The translations under genes were made by a program, and so were the position numbers. Source: Actinomycetota bacterium (GTDB lineage: Bacteria > Actinomycetota > Thermoleophilia > Solirubrobacterales > 70-9). From it: a stretch of DNA of 12,354 bases. Shown here piece after piece: positions 6,483-12,354 of the stretch. Position 1 is the first letter of the stretch; each line of letters begins with the position of its first letter. A model generated the notes under the pieces. The model was not told the origin of the DNA. It was given only the letters and a program-made list of their open reading frames with translations, and did not search any database. The stretch covers positions 2,371 to 14,724 of the forward strand of contig VAYL01000132.1 in the NCBI GenBank assembly GCA_005884305.1, written 5' to 3'.

Positions 6483-7596
6483 CTAGCCGTCCGAGGCGGC
6501 GCGCAGCAGGTACTCCCGCACGAAGCCGTCGAGATCGCCGTCCAGGACCCGCTGCGCGTCGCCGACCTCGTATCCGGTCCGGTGGTCCTTTACCCGGGTC
6601 GACGGGTGAAGCGTATAGCTGCGGATCTGCGAACCCCACTCCGCCGACTTCTGCTCGCCCCGCTCCGCTGCCAGCTCCTCCGCCTGCTTTCGCTCCTCCT
6701 CCTCGAGCAGGCGCGCGCGCAGGATCTTCATCGCGGTGGCCTTGTTCTGGGCCTGCGAGCGCTCGTTCTGCGACTGGGCGACGATTCCGGTCGGGACGTG
6801 GGTGATTCGCACGGCCGAGTCGGTCTTGTTGACGTGCTGCCCACCGGCCCCCGACGCGCGGTAGGTGTCGACCCGCAGATCCTCCTCGTCCAGGTCCACC
6901 TCCACGTCGTCGTCGACGAGCGGCGCGATGTCGACCTGTGCGAAGGCGGTGTGCCGGCGCTTCTGCGCGTCGAACGGGGAGATGCGGACGAGCCGGTGAA
7001 CCCCGCGCTCGGCCGCGAACAGACCGTAGGCGTTCTCGCCGCGAGCGAGGAAGGTTGCCGATTTGAGGCCGGCCTCCTCGCCTGGGGACGCCTCCTTCAT
7101 CTCGACCTGGAAGCCGCGGCGCTCGGCCCAGCGCAGATACATCCGCAGGAGCATCTCGGCCCAGTCCTGGGAGTCCGTGCCGCCGGCGCCGGAGCGCACG
7201 GTGACCACGGCGTCGCCCGCGTCATAGCGCCCGTTGAATAGGCGCGCCTCCTCGAGCTGGGCGAGACGCCGCTCGACCGAGCCAAGCTGCGAGTTGAGCT
7301 CGGCCACGAGCTCGGGATCGTCGGCCGAAAGCTCAGCGAGCTCCTCGAGGTCCCCGGTGTCGGATTCGAGCGACCGGAAAGTCTCCAGGCGACGCTGGGC
7401 GGCGGCGTGCTGCGCGGACACCCGCGCGGCCTCATCAGAGTCGTCCCAGAAGCCGGGACGCTGCATCTCCCCCTCGAGCCGCTCTACCTCGGCGGCCAGC
7501 TTGGCCGGGTCAAAGGTAGTCCGCGAGCAGCGTCAGGCCCTCGCGGACATCGGCGAGCCGCGCGGACACGCTCTCTCGGGAAACGGCTTCGGCCAC
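6483..7596 (-). CDS. prfB: Peptide chain release factor 2, with programmed +1 frameshift
   Basis: RF2 releases the finished peptide at UGA and UAA codons. The gene is in two frames. A 28-codon first part starts at GTG 7596 (MAEAVSRESVSARL...LLADYL) and ends at CTT TGA (7515-7510). Skipping the T at 7512 continues as DPAKLAAEVERLEG into the main frame, which reaches TAG at 6485-6483. The joined protein is 370 aa (E. coli 365). SPF, the stop-codon tripeptide, falls at 206-208 and the catalytic GGQ at 251-253, one residue off E. coli RF2 (205-207 and 250-252). This supports both the start and the frameshift. RASGAGGQ has Ala where E. coli K-12 has Thr246. The main frame alone has an apparent start at ATG 7466, but this would delete the N-terminus. 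tag ends 10 bp upstream and FIST starts 2 bp downstream. Confidence 0.95.
7509..7515 (-). promoter_or_regulatory. RF2 autoregulatory +1 frameshift site (CTTTGAC)
   Basis: The canonical slippery heptamer CTT TGA C sits at codons 28-29. When RF2 is scarce the ribosome pauses at UGA and slips +1 to read GAC; when RF2 is abundant it terminates. In E. coli an internal AGGGGG acts as a Shine-Dalgarno stimulator just upstream. Here the equivalent stretch is GCGGAC TAC, with no clear purine-rich SD. Confidence 0.9.
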
Positions 7597-7603
7597 CGCA
7601 GTG

Positions 7604-7609
7604 ATGTTA
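7604..7609 (-). promoter_or_regulatory. Putative -10 box for prfB, overlapping the tag stop codon
   Basis: TAACAT begins with the TAA stop of tag and ends 7 nt before GTG 7596 of prfB, with no Shine-Dalgarno between. This fits a leaderless prfB transcript in addition to readthrough from secA-tag. No clear -35 is visible. Confidence 0.4.
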
Positions 7610-8242
7610 GGCGGTGCCGCTCGCGCCACGGCGCTCGCGCTCGACCGATCCGCGCACACTGCAGCGCGCGAGATGGTCGTTGACGATCCCGCATGCCTGC
7701 ATCACGGCGTAGGCGGTAGTGGGACCGACGAACCTGAAGCCGCGCGCCTTGAGCTCGCGCGCAAGGGCCCGCGACTCGTCGGTCTGCGCCGGCACGTCCG
7801 CATACGAGCGAGGCGCTCTGCGCCGTCCGCGCAGCTCGAAGGACCAGATCAGATCCGTGAGCGACCCGCCGTTCGCTCTGAGCTCCAGCGCCGCACGGGC
7901 GTTCGCGATCGCCGCGTCGATCTTCGCGCGGTTGCGGACGATCGCCGCGTCCGACAGCAGCCGCTTCGTGTCGCGCGCGCCGAAGCCGGCCACCTTCTCG
8001 ATCTCGAAGCCGGCGAACGCCGACCGGAATGCCTCGCGCTTGCGAAGGATCGTGAGCCAGGACAGACCCGACTGTGAGGCCTCCAGGCAGAGCTTGTGGT
8101 AGAGACCGCGGTCGTCGCGAACGGGCCGCCCCCACTCGTTGTGGTGGTAGGCGGTGTGCTAGGGGGCGGAGAGCGCCCAGCGGCAGCGCGGCTTGCCGTC
8201 AGGGCCGGCCTCGAGATCGCGGCGGGGGCGTGCCTGGGTCAC
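7607..8242 (-). pseudogene. tag: DNA-3-methyladenine glycosylase I, interrupted by an in-frame TAG
   Basis: Tag removes 3-methyladenine from alkylated DNA. A full Tag protein (211 sense codons plus one stop) can be read in a single frame from GTG 8242 to TAA 7609-7607. The only defect is a TAG at 8161-8159, codon 28. Before it: PDGKPRCRWALSAP; after it: HTAYHHNEWGRP. The zinc ligands known in E. coli Tag (C4, H17, H175, C179) are all present: Cys in PRCRW, His in AYHH (13 residues apart as in E. coli), and His and Cys in NDHLARC. The catalytic Glu is in LEASQSGLSW. The TAG aligns with E. coli L12, not a conserved residue. The first in-frame start after it (GTG 7993) would lack both the first zinc ligands and the catalytic Glu, so a restart product should be inactive. 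The options are a recent nonsense mutation, a sequence error or amber readthrough. It begins 29 bp after secA. Confidence 0.85.
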
Positions 8243-8271
8243 TGCGCGCAGCGCGAGGGGTCAGGCGGAGC

Positions 8272-11121
8272 TCAGGCCCCGTGGCACTTCTTGTACTTCT
8301 TGCCCGAGCCGCACCAGCACGGGTCGTTGCGGCCGATCTTGTCGCGGTCGGACTTGACTACCGTGGCCGGGTTCTCGCTGGAGGCGCCGTTGCCGCCGCC
8401 GTCTGACGAGACCGCCGCGGTTCCGACGGCCGCCGCGCCGGCGGCGGGGGCGGCACCCGGGGCCGTTGCGGCCTGCGAGGCCTCGTCCATCGCGGACGGC
8501 TGCTCCGGACCGCCGCCCGCGTAGCTCAGCTCTGCGGGCTGCGCGGGCTGGGGCTCCAGATCGGCCGGCTCGATGGTGACCTCGATGTGGAAGATGACGC
8601 GCGTGAACTCCTCCCAGATGGAGTTCATGAGCTCCTGGAACATCGTGAAGCCCTCGTTCTTGTAGGCGACCAGCGGGTCGATCTGGGCGAACCCGCGCAG
8701 GTGGATTCCCTCCCGCAGGTAGTCCATCTCATACAGGTGCTCGCGCCAGCGGTTGTCGATGATCTGGAGCAGGATCTGGCGCTCGAGGTAGCGCATCAGC
8801 TCGTCCCCGAGCTCCTCCTCTCGCTTGTCGTAGTGCGCGAGGGCGTCCTCGGTCAGCACGCGGGCGATCTCATCGCGGTCCGAGCTTGTCGGGTCGAGCT
8901 CATCGAAATCGACCGTCATCGGCCAGAGCTGAGCGGCCTGGGTGGCGAGCCCGCCAAGGTCCCAGTCCTCGAAGATCTCGCTGGCGGTGTACTCCTGAAC
9001 CATCCTCGAGATGACCTCGCCGACTTCCTGGTGGGCCACGTCGGACATGTCCCGGCCCTCGAGGATCTCGCGCCGGTACTTGTAGATGACGCGGCGCTGC
9101 TCGTTCATCACGTCGTCGTACTCGAGGACGCGCTTACGGATGAGGAAGTTCTGCTGCTCGACCTTCTTCTGCGCGTTCTCGACCGTGCGGGAGAGCATCT
9201 TGGCCTCGAGCGGGTACTCCTCGCCGTGCTCGTCCACCGGCCCGAGGCGGTCGAGGATCTTGTAGATGCGGTCGCCGGCGAACAGGCGGATCAGCTCGTC
9301 CTCCGCGGAGAGGTAGAAGCGCGACTCGCCGGGGTCGCCCTGGCGTCCTGAGCGGCCGCGCAGCTGGTTGTCGATGCGCCGTGACTCGTGGCGCTCGGTG
9401 CCGCAGATGAACAGGCCGCCCGCCTCGAGCACCTCCTCGCGCTCGCGCTCGCACTGCTCCTCGAAGCGCGGCAAGAGACTCTCGAGCTCCTCGTTGTAGC
9501 TCTCGTCCTCGGGCTTGACCCCTAGCTTGCGAAGCTCCGCTCGCGCGAGCTGCTCGGGCTCGCCGCCGAGCTTGATGTCGACGCCGCGGCCCGCCATGTT
9601 GGTCGCGATCGTGACGGCGCCGACGCGCCCGGCCTGGGCGATCGTCTCGCCCTCGCGCTGGGCGTGCTCGGGCTTCGCGTTCAGGACGACGCGGTCGATG
9701 CCCTGGCGCTTGAGCTCATCGGCGAGCATCTCCGAGACCTCGACCGAGATCGTGCCCACGAGGATCGGCTGGCCCGCCTCGTGACGCTCCGTGATCTCGC
9801 CGATCACGGCCTTCCACTTGCCGTTCTTGGTCTTGTAAATCTGGTCGTTGTGGTCGTCCCGCACCATCGGCACGTTGGTCGGGACCTCGACCACCGGCAT
9901 CTCGTAGATCTTCATGAACTCCTGCGCCTCGGTCAGCGCGGTGCCGGTCATGCCGCTGAGCTTGTCGTAGAGGCGGAAGTAGTTCTGGAGTGTGATGGTC
10001 GCGAGGGTCTGGTTCTCCTCGCGGATCGGGACGCCCTCCTTGGCCTCGATCGCCTGGTGCAAACCCTCGGACCAGCGGCGGCCCTCGAGGATGCGCCCGG
10101 TGAACTCGTCGACGATCTTCACCTCGCCGTCGATCACGGCGTAGTCGTCGTCGCGGCCGAACAGCGACTCGGCCTTCAGCGACTGGATCAGGTGGTTGAC
10201 GAGGGTGCCGTGCTCCGAGACGTAGAGGTTGTCGACGCCCAGGAACTTCTCGGCCTTCTCGACGCCACGCTCTGTGGGCGCGACCGTCTTGTGCTTCTCG
10301 TCGTACTCGTAGTCGAATTCGGCAGTCTCGGTGCCGCGCTCCTCGCCCAGGGATTTGAGCTTCTCCTTCGCCGGGACGCCCTCCATCTGCTTGGCCAGGC
10401 GGGCGAACGTGTAGTAGAGGTCGGCCGCTGCCTCCGGGGCGCCCGAGATGATGAGCGGGGTCCGAGCCTCGTCGATGAGGATGTTGTCGACCTCGTCGAC
10501 GATCGCGTAGGAGTGCTCGCGCTGAACGCATTCCTCCAGCGAGGGGGACATATTGTCGCGCAGGTAGTCGAACCCGAACTCCGAGTTCGTCCCGTAGACG
10601 ACGTCGCAGGAGTACTGGAGCTTGCGGGTCGCCGGCTCGTGGCCGGCCTGGATCACGCCAACGCTGACGCCCAGCGCGTCGTAGATCGGCCCCATCCACT
10701 CGGCGTCGCGGCGGGCCAGGTAGTCGTTGACCGTGATCACGTGGACGGGGGCCCCCGCGAGCGAGTTGAGGAAAACCGCCAGCGTCGCGGTGAGGGTCTT
10801 TCCCTCGCCGGTCTTCATCTCGGCGATCGAACCGTCGTGCAGAACCATGCCGCCGATCAGCTGGACGTCGAAGTGGCGCTGGCCGATCGAGCGCCGTGCG
10901 GCCTCGCGGCAGAGCGCGAAGGCCTCCGGAAGGAGGTCGTCGAGAGACTCTCCGCTGCGTGCCCGCTCGCGCAGCTCGTCCGCATGCGCGCGGATCTCGG
11001 CGTCGTCGAGCAGCTCCATCTCCGGCTCGAACCGGTTGATCGAAGCGACCCTGCGCTCGTATTCCTTGAACTGCCGCCCTTCCCCGAGCCGGAGGGCGCG
11101 ATCTATAAGACCCTTGGCCAC
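8272..11121 (-). CDS. secA: Preprotein translocase ATPase SecA
   Basis: 949 aa from GTG 11121. SecA is the ATPase motor that pushes unfolded preproteins through SecYEG at the cytoplasmic membrane. Walker A MKTGEGKT falls at 102-109 and the DEVD of Walker B at 209-212, the same numbers as in E. coli SecA, which is why this start is chosen. A GTG at 11196 would add 25 Ser/Arg-rich residues. Other signatures are NDYLARRDAEWMGPIY, DYLRDNM, SGMTGTA, TNMAGRGVDIKLGG and RGRSGRQGDPG. A low-complexity Pro/Ala/Gly linker (about 850-928) joins the core to a complete SEC-C zinc motif: C935, C937, C946, H947. tag follows 29 bp downstream and the cNMP-binding gene precedes it by 99 bp. Only one secA is in view; whether a second exists elsewhere cannot be told. 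Confidence 0.97.
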   Translation of the reverse strand: MAKGLIDRALRLGEGRQFKEYERRVASINRFEPEMELLDDAEIRAHADELRERARSGESLDDLLPEAFALCREAARRSIGQRHFDVQLIGGMVLHDGSIAEMKTGEGKTLTATLAVFLNSLAGAPVHVITVNDYLARRDAEWMGPIYDALGVSVGVIQAGHEPATRKLQYSCDVVYGTNSEFGFDYLRDNMSPSLEECVQREHSYAIVDEVDNILIDEARTPLIISGAPEAAADLYYTFARLAKQMEGVPAKEKLKSLGEERGTETAEFDYEYDEKHKTVAPTERGVEKAEKFLGVDNLYVSEHGTLVNHLIQSLKAESLFGRDDDYAVIDGEVKIVDEFTGRILEGRRWSEGLHQAIEAKEGVPIREENQTLATITLQNYFRLYDKLSGMTGTALTEAQEFMKIYEMPVVEVPTNVPMVRDDHNDQIYKTKNGKWKAVIGEITERHEAGQPILVGTISVEVSEMLADELKRQGIDRVVLNAKPEHAQREGETIAQAGRVGAVTIATNMAGRGVDIKLGGEPEQLARAELRKLGVKPEDESYNEELESLLPRFEEQCEREREEVLEAGGLFICGTERHESRRIDNQLRGRSGRQGDPGESRFYLSAEDELIRLFAGDRIYKILDRLGPVDEHGEEYPLEAKMLSRTVENAQKKVEQQNFLIRKRVLEYDDVMNEQRRVIYKYRREILEGRDMSDVAHQEVGEVISRMVQEYTASEIFEDWDLGGLATQAAQLWPMTVDFDELDPTSSDRDEIARVLTEDALAHYDKREEELGDELMRYLERQILLQIIDNRWREHLYEMDYLREGIHLRGFAQIDPLVAYKNEGFTMFQELMNSIWEEFTRVIFHIEVTIEPADLEPQPAQPAELSYAGGGPEQPSAMDEASQAATAPGAAPAAGAAAVGTAAVSSDGGGNGASSENPATVVKSDRDKIGRNDPCWCGSGKKYKKCHGA

Positions 11122-11129
11122 CGTATCTG

Positions 11130-11135
11130 AGGGTA
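11130..11135 (-). promoter_or_regulatory. Putative -10 box for secA
   Basis: TACCCT lies 8 nt before GTG 11121, the start independently supported by motif numbering. There is no Shine-Dalgarno in between. This fits a leaderless secA transcript. If GTG 11196 is used instead, the box is inside the coding region. Confidence 0.35.
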
Positions 11136-11220
11136 CCGACCGCTTACCGCCACCCGACCGAGACGACCTCGATCGAATCCGACTCGAGCGACTCACACAC
11201 GATCAGCGTTAACCGCTACC

Positions 11221-11661
11221 TCAGTGCGTGGCTTCCTTCTCCGCGACCCGTAAACGACCAGCCATCGCCGCCAGCACCTTCCGCGCGACCGAGGGGACCT
11301 CGTTGAGCAGAGACGAGAAGCTGCGCGCGTCGAGAACCAGGAGTTCCATGTCTGTCTCCGCCTCCACGGTCGCGGAGCGTGGCCCCTGATCGAGCAACGA
11401 CATCTCGCCGAACGATGCTCCGGGGCCTAATGCTGAGAGTCTGCCTCTGCCACCGACCACGACTCTCGCCTTACCTTCGACAACGACGAAGAACTCGCGT
11501 CCCGGATCGCCCTCCCGCGTGAGCACCTTGCCCTCGGGCACGTCGACCTCGTCCGCGAGCGAGGCGATCCGCGCGAGCTCCCGCTTCGAGCAAGCGGAGA
11601 ACAGCGGCACGCGTCCGAGCAACTCCACCTTCGCATCCTTGCTCTTGCGTCGCGGTGCCAC
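11221..11661 (-). CDS. Stand-alone cyclic-nucleotide-binding domain protein
   Basis: 146 aa. One cNMP-binding domain of the CRP/cyclase-regulatory type (about 15-135) with no helix-turn-helix or other output domain. The opening LLGRVPLFSACSKRELARIA (14-33) is the usual N-terminal helix region. EGDPGREFFVVVEGKARV is the beta-roll, and the phosphate-binding cassette FGEMSLLDQGPRSATV (84-99) keeps the Gly-Glu and Arg-Ser contacts used for cAMP/cGMP in CRP, so ligand binding is plausible. It starts at GTG 11661 with a basic tail (MAPRRKSKD). Lying between hpf and secA, it may be a cAMP-responsive partner of something nearby, but no target is visible. Confidence 0.85.
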   Translation of the reverse strand: MAPRRKSKDAKVELLGRVPLFSACSKRELARIASLADEVDVPEGKVLTREGDPGREFFVVVEGKARVVVGGRGRLSALGPGASFGEMSLLDQGPRSATVEAETDMELLVLDARSFSSLLNEVPSVARKVLAAMAGRLRVAEKEATH

Positions 11662-11667
11662 GGGGAG

Positions 11668-11673
11668 AGACTA
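11668..11673 (-). promoter_or_regulatory. Putative -10 box for the cNMP-binding gene
   Basis: TAGTCT ends 6 nt before GTG 11661; the intervening bases CTCCCC cannot serve as a Shine-Dalgarno. The spacing fits a leaderless transcript. Confidence 0.45.
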
Positions 11674-11724
11674 GTGCCGATCGTCGCAGTTGGCCAGCGC
11701 GCGCTCCGGCCCGACGGAAGCTGG

Positions 11725-12072
11725 CTACGCCGTCCGACGGCGCAGGCCCTCCATCAGCTGGCGGGTCTGGTGACGCTTTCGCCGCTTCTCGCGATGCCGC
11801 TTGACCTGCCGGCGGAGGTCCTCGGCCACCTCATGGATCGCGTGGAGGATCTCAGGGGACGCCTCATGGGCTCGGAGGGTCGCCCGCTTGAGGTGCAATG
11901 TGGCCTCGACGACCTGGGAGTCGGAGATGCGCGGGTTGCGTTCCTCGCTGAGCTCGACCTCGAGAACCGCGTGCTCTGACACCTGGCGGCCGATGCGGTC
12001 GAAACGCTTCTCGACGTGACGGCGAAGCTCGTCGGTGACCTCCCTGTTTCGTCCCCTCACCTCGATCCGCAC
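11725..12072 (-). CDS. hpf: Short ribosome hibernation-promoting factor (HPF/YfiA family)
   Basis: 115 aa from GTG 12072, chosen because it has the best ribosome-binding site in the window and because the family fold starts at once (MRIEVRGRNREVTDELRRHVE). An in-frame start at 12138 would add 22 residues that bypass this site and is rejected. HPF binds the 30S decoding region in starved cells and silences ribosomes. The beta-alpha fold is clear: RHVEKRFDRIGR, AVLEVELSEERNP, VEATLHLKRATLRAHEAS and a final helix ILHAIHEVAEDLRRQVKRH. The protein ends in a very basic tail (KRHREKRRKRHQTRQ). The C-terminal dimerisation domain of the long HPFs usual in Actinomycetota is missing. It follows comF by 40 bp and precedes the cNMP-binding gene by 63 bp. 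Confidence 0.92.
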   Translation of the reverse strand: MRIEVRGRNREVTDELRRHVEKRFDRIGRQVSEHAVLEVELSEERNPRISDSQVVEATLHLKRATLRAHEASPEILHAIHEVAEDLRRQVKRHREKRRKRHQTRQLMEGLRRRTA

Positions 12073-12075
12073 GGT

Positions 12076-12085
12076 CCCCTCCTTT
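12076..12085 (-). promoter_or_regulatory. Ribosome-binding site of hpf
   Basis: AAAGGAGGGG on the minus strand, with its AGGAGG core at 12083-12078 about 5 nt before GTG 12072. It decides the hpf start and contrasts with the other independently started genes of the window, which lack a recognisable Shine-Dalgarno. Confidence 0.85.
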
Positions 12086-12112
12086 CGTTGGGTGCCAGGA
12101 TTAAGTCCAATC

Positions 12113-12354
12113 CTACGCCGCCAGCGGGCTCTCGCCAAGCCCTCGCCGGGACGGTTGCGATGCGGCGAGGGTCACTGCCGCGACGCTGGAAGCGCCAGCC
12201 TCGCGGAGGGCCTCGGCGCAAGCGGCGAGGGTGGCGCCGGTGGTGATCACGTCGTCGACCAGAAGCGCGCGCTCAGGTGCAGGCGAGACAGGGCGCACCC
12301 GCGGAGGATCGGCGAGCCGCTCGGCGCGGCGCCGGCCCACCTGCCGGGGGCTTT
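12113..12354 (-). CDS. comF: ComF-family phosphoribosyltransferase-like protein, C-terminal part (cut by window edge)
   Basis: About 80 C-terminal residues are visible; the frame stays open to the right edge, so the gene starts outside the window. The PRPP-binding motif ALLVDDVITTGATL followed by a helix (AACAEALREAG) and a beta strand (AAVTLA) marks a type I phosphoribosyltransferase fold. Upstream, SPRQVGRRRAERLADPP matches the Q...R..ER region typical of ComF proteins. ComF family members are linked to DNA uptake or handling, although in Actinomycetota their role is undefined. The position just before hpf and secA is the usual actinobacterial arrangement. The gene ends at TAG 12115-12113. 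The N-terminal zinc-finger part, if present, cannot be seen. Confidence 0.85.
   Translation of the reverse strand, partial: SPRQVGRRRAERLADPPRVRPVSPAPERALLVDDVITTGATLAACAEALREAGASSVAAVTLAASQPSRRGLGESPLAA

Noticed and set aside
5356..6486. 376-codon open frame on the plus strand
   Set aside because: Antisense to the FIST gene, which has clear domain motifs.
6481..6639. 53-residue N-terminal extension of the FIST protein
   Set aside because: Arg/Pro-rich, overlaps prfB in another frame, and the FIST domain begins at ATG 6480.
7533..8135. 200-codon minus-strand frame overlapping tag and the start of prfB
   Set aside because: All Tag motifs and the RF2 N-terminus are in other frames; this product is Arg-rich with no recognisable motif.
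8159..8161. Specific readthrough or selenocysteine/pyrrolysine-type recoding at the tag amber codon
   Set aside because: The following bases (CAC ACC) do not match the known leaky CAR-YYA context, the position is not catalytic, and I see no recoding element; left only as a possibility in the findings.
7607..8242. Frameshift as the cause of the broken tag gene
   Set aside because: The sequence on both sides of the TAG is in the same frame and the Cys-His spacing is exact, so a substitution explains it, not an indel.
9664..11130. 488-codon open frame on the plus strand
   Set aside because: It lies wholly antisense to secA, whose motifs are unambiguous; the His/Val/Leu/Asp-rich product matches no family and is the usual mirror frame of GC-rich coding DNA.
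11122..11196. 25-residue N-terminal extension of SecA from GTG 11196
   Set aside because: Ser/Arg-rich and outside the family; Walker A and DEVD numbering match E. coli exactly if GTG 11121 is used. Not fully excluded.
12073..12138. 22-residue N-terminal extension of HPF
   Set aside because: It would place the strong AAAGGAGG site inside the coding region, and the family fold starts at GTG 12072.
1..12354. CRISPR arrays, insertion sequences, attachment sites, tRNA or rRNA genes
   Set aside because: No regularly spaced repeats, transposase motifs, terminal inverted repeats or RNA-gene signatures were found on reading both strands; the window looks like ordinary core chromosome.

Overview
The window is about 12.4 kb of high-GC, gene-dense bacterial chromosome. 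It looks like Actinomycetota, probably Thermoleophilia (Solirubrobacterales or Gaiellales). That placement is inference from the comF-hpf-secA-prfB order, GTG/TTG starts, a secreted Fn3-like protein of a type common there, MauE/DoxX membrane proteins and leaderless-looking promoters. No plasmid, phage, transposon, CRISPR, tRNA or rRNA signal was seen. No gene-free stretch exceeds about 140 bp.

Right-hand block, minus strand, transcribed from 12354 down to 3939: comF (3' part, cut by the window end), a short hibernation factor hpf, a stand-alone cyclic-nucleotide-binding protein, secA, tag (3-methyladenine-DNA glycosylase I, interrupted by an in-frame amber codon), prfB (release factor 2 with its programmed +1 frameshift), a FIST-domain protein, nadC and a SnoaL/NTF2-like protein. 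From secA onward the genes are packed or overlapping (29, 10, 2, -1 and 11 bp), so much of this is probably one transcript, with extra internal promoters.

Middle: a divergent Fpg/MutM-family DNA glycosylase on the plus strand (3003-3869). It is convergent with the SnoaL-like gene across a small tandem-hairpin intergenic region and divergent from nadA across a 138-bp promoter region.

Left-hand block, minus strand, 2864 to 1: nadA, a MauE-type membrane protein fused to a cysteine-less thioredoxin-like domain, a secreted Fn3-like protein with four cysteines, and the first 32 codons of a second MauE/DoxX-like protein. The last three overlap by 1 and 4 bp and are probably translationally coupled.

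Functionally the window combines protein export (secA), translation termination and hibernation (prfB, hpf), NAD synthesis (nadA and nadC; nadB not present), base-excision repair (Fpg-like, tag) and an envelope or redox cassette of unknown role. The main points for a second look are the amber codon in tag, the prfB recoding site with no clear internal Shine-Dalgarno, the SxxS thioredoxin-like fusion in the MauE cassette, the Fpg zinc finger lacking its fourth cysteine, and repeated TANNNT boxes 6-8 nt before start codons. I see no clearly new defence or mobile system.
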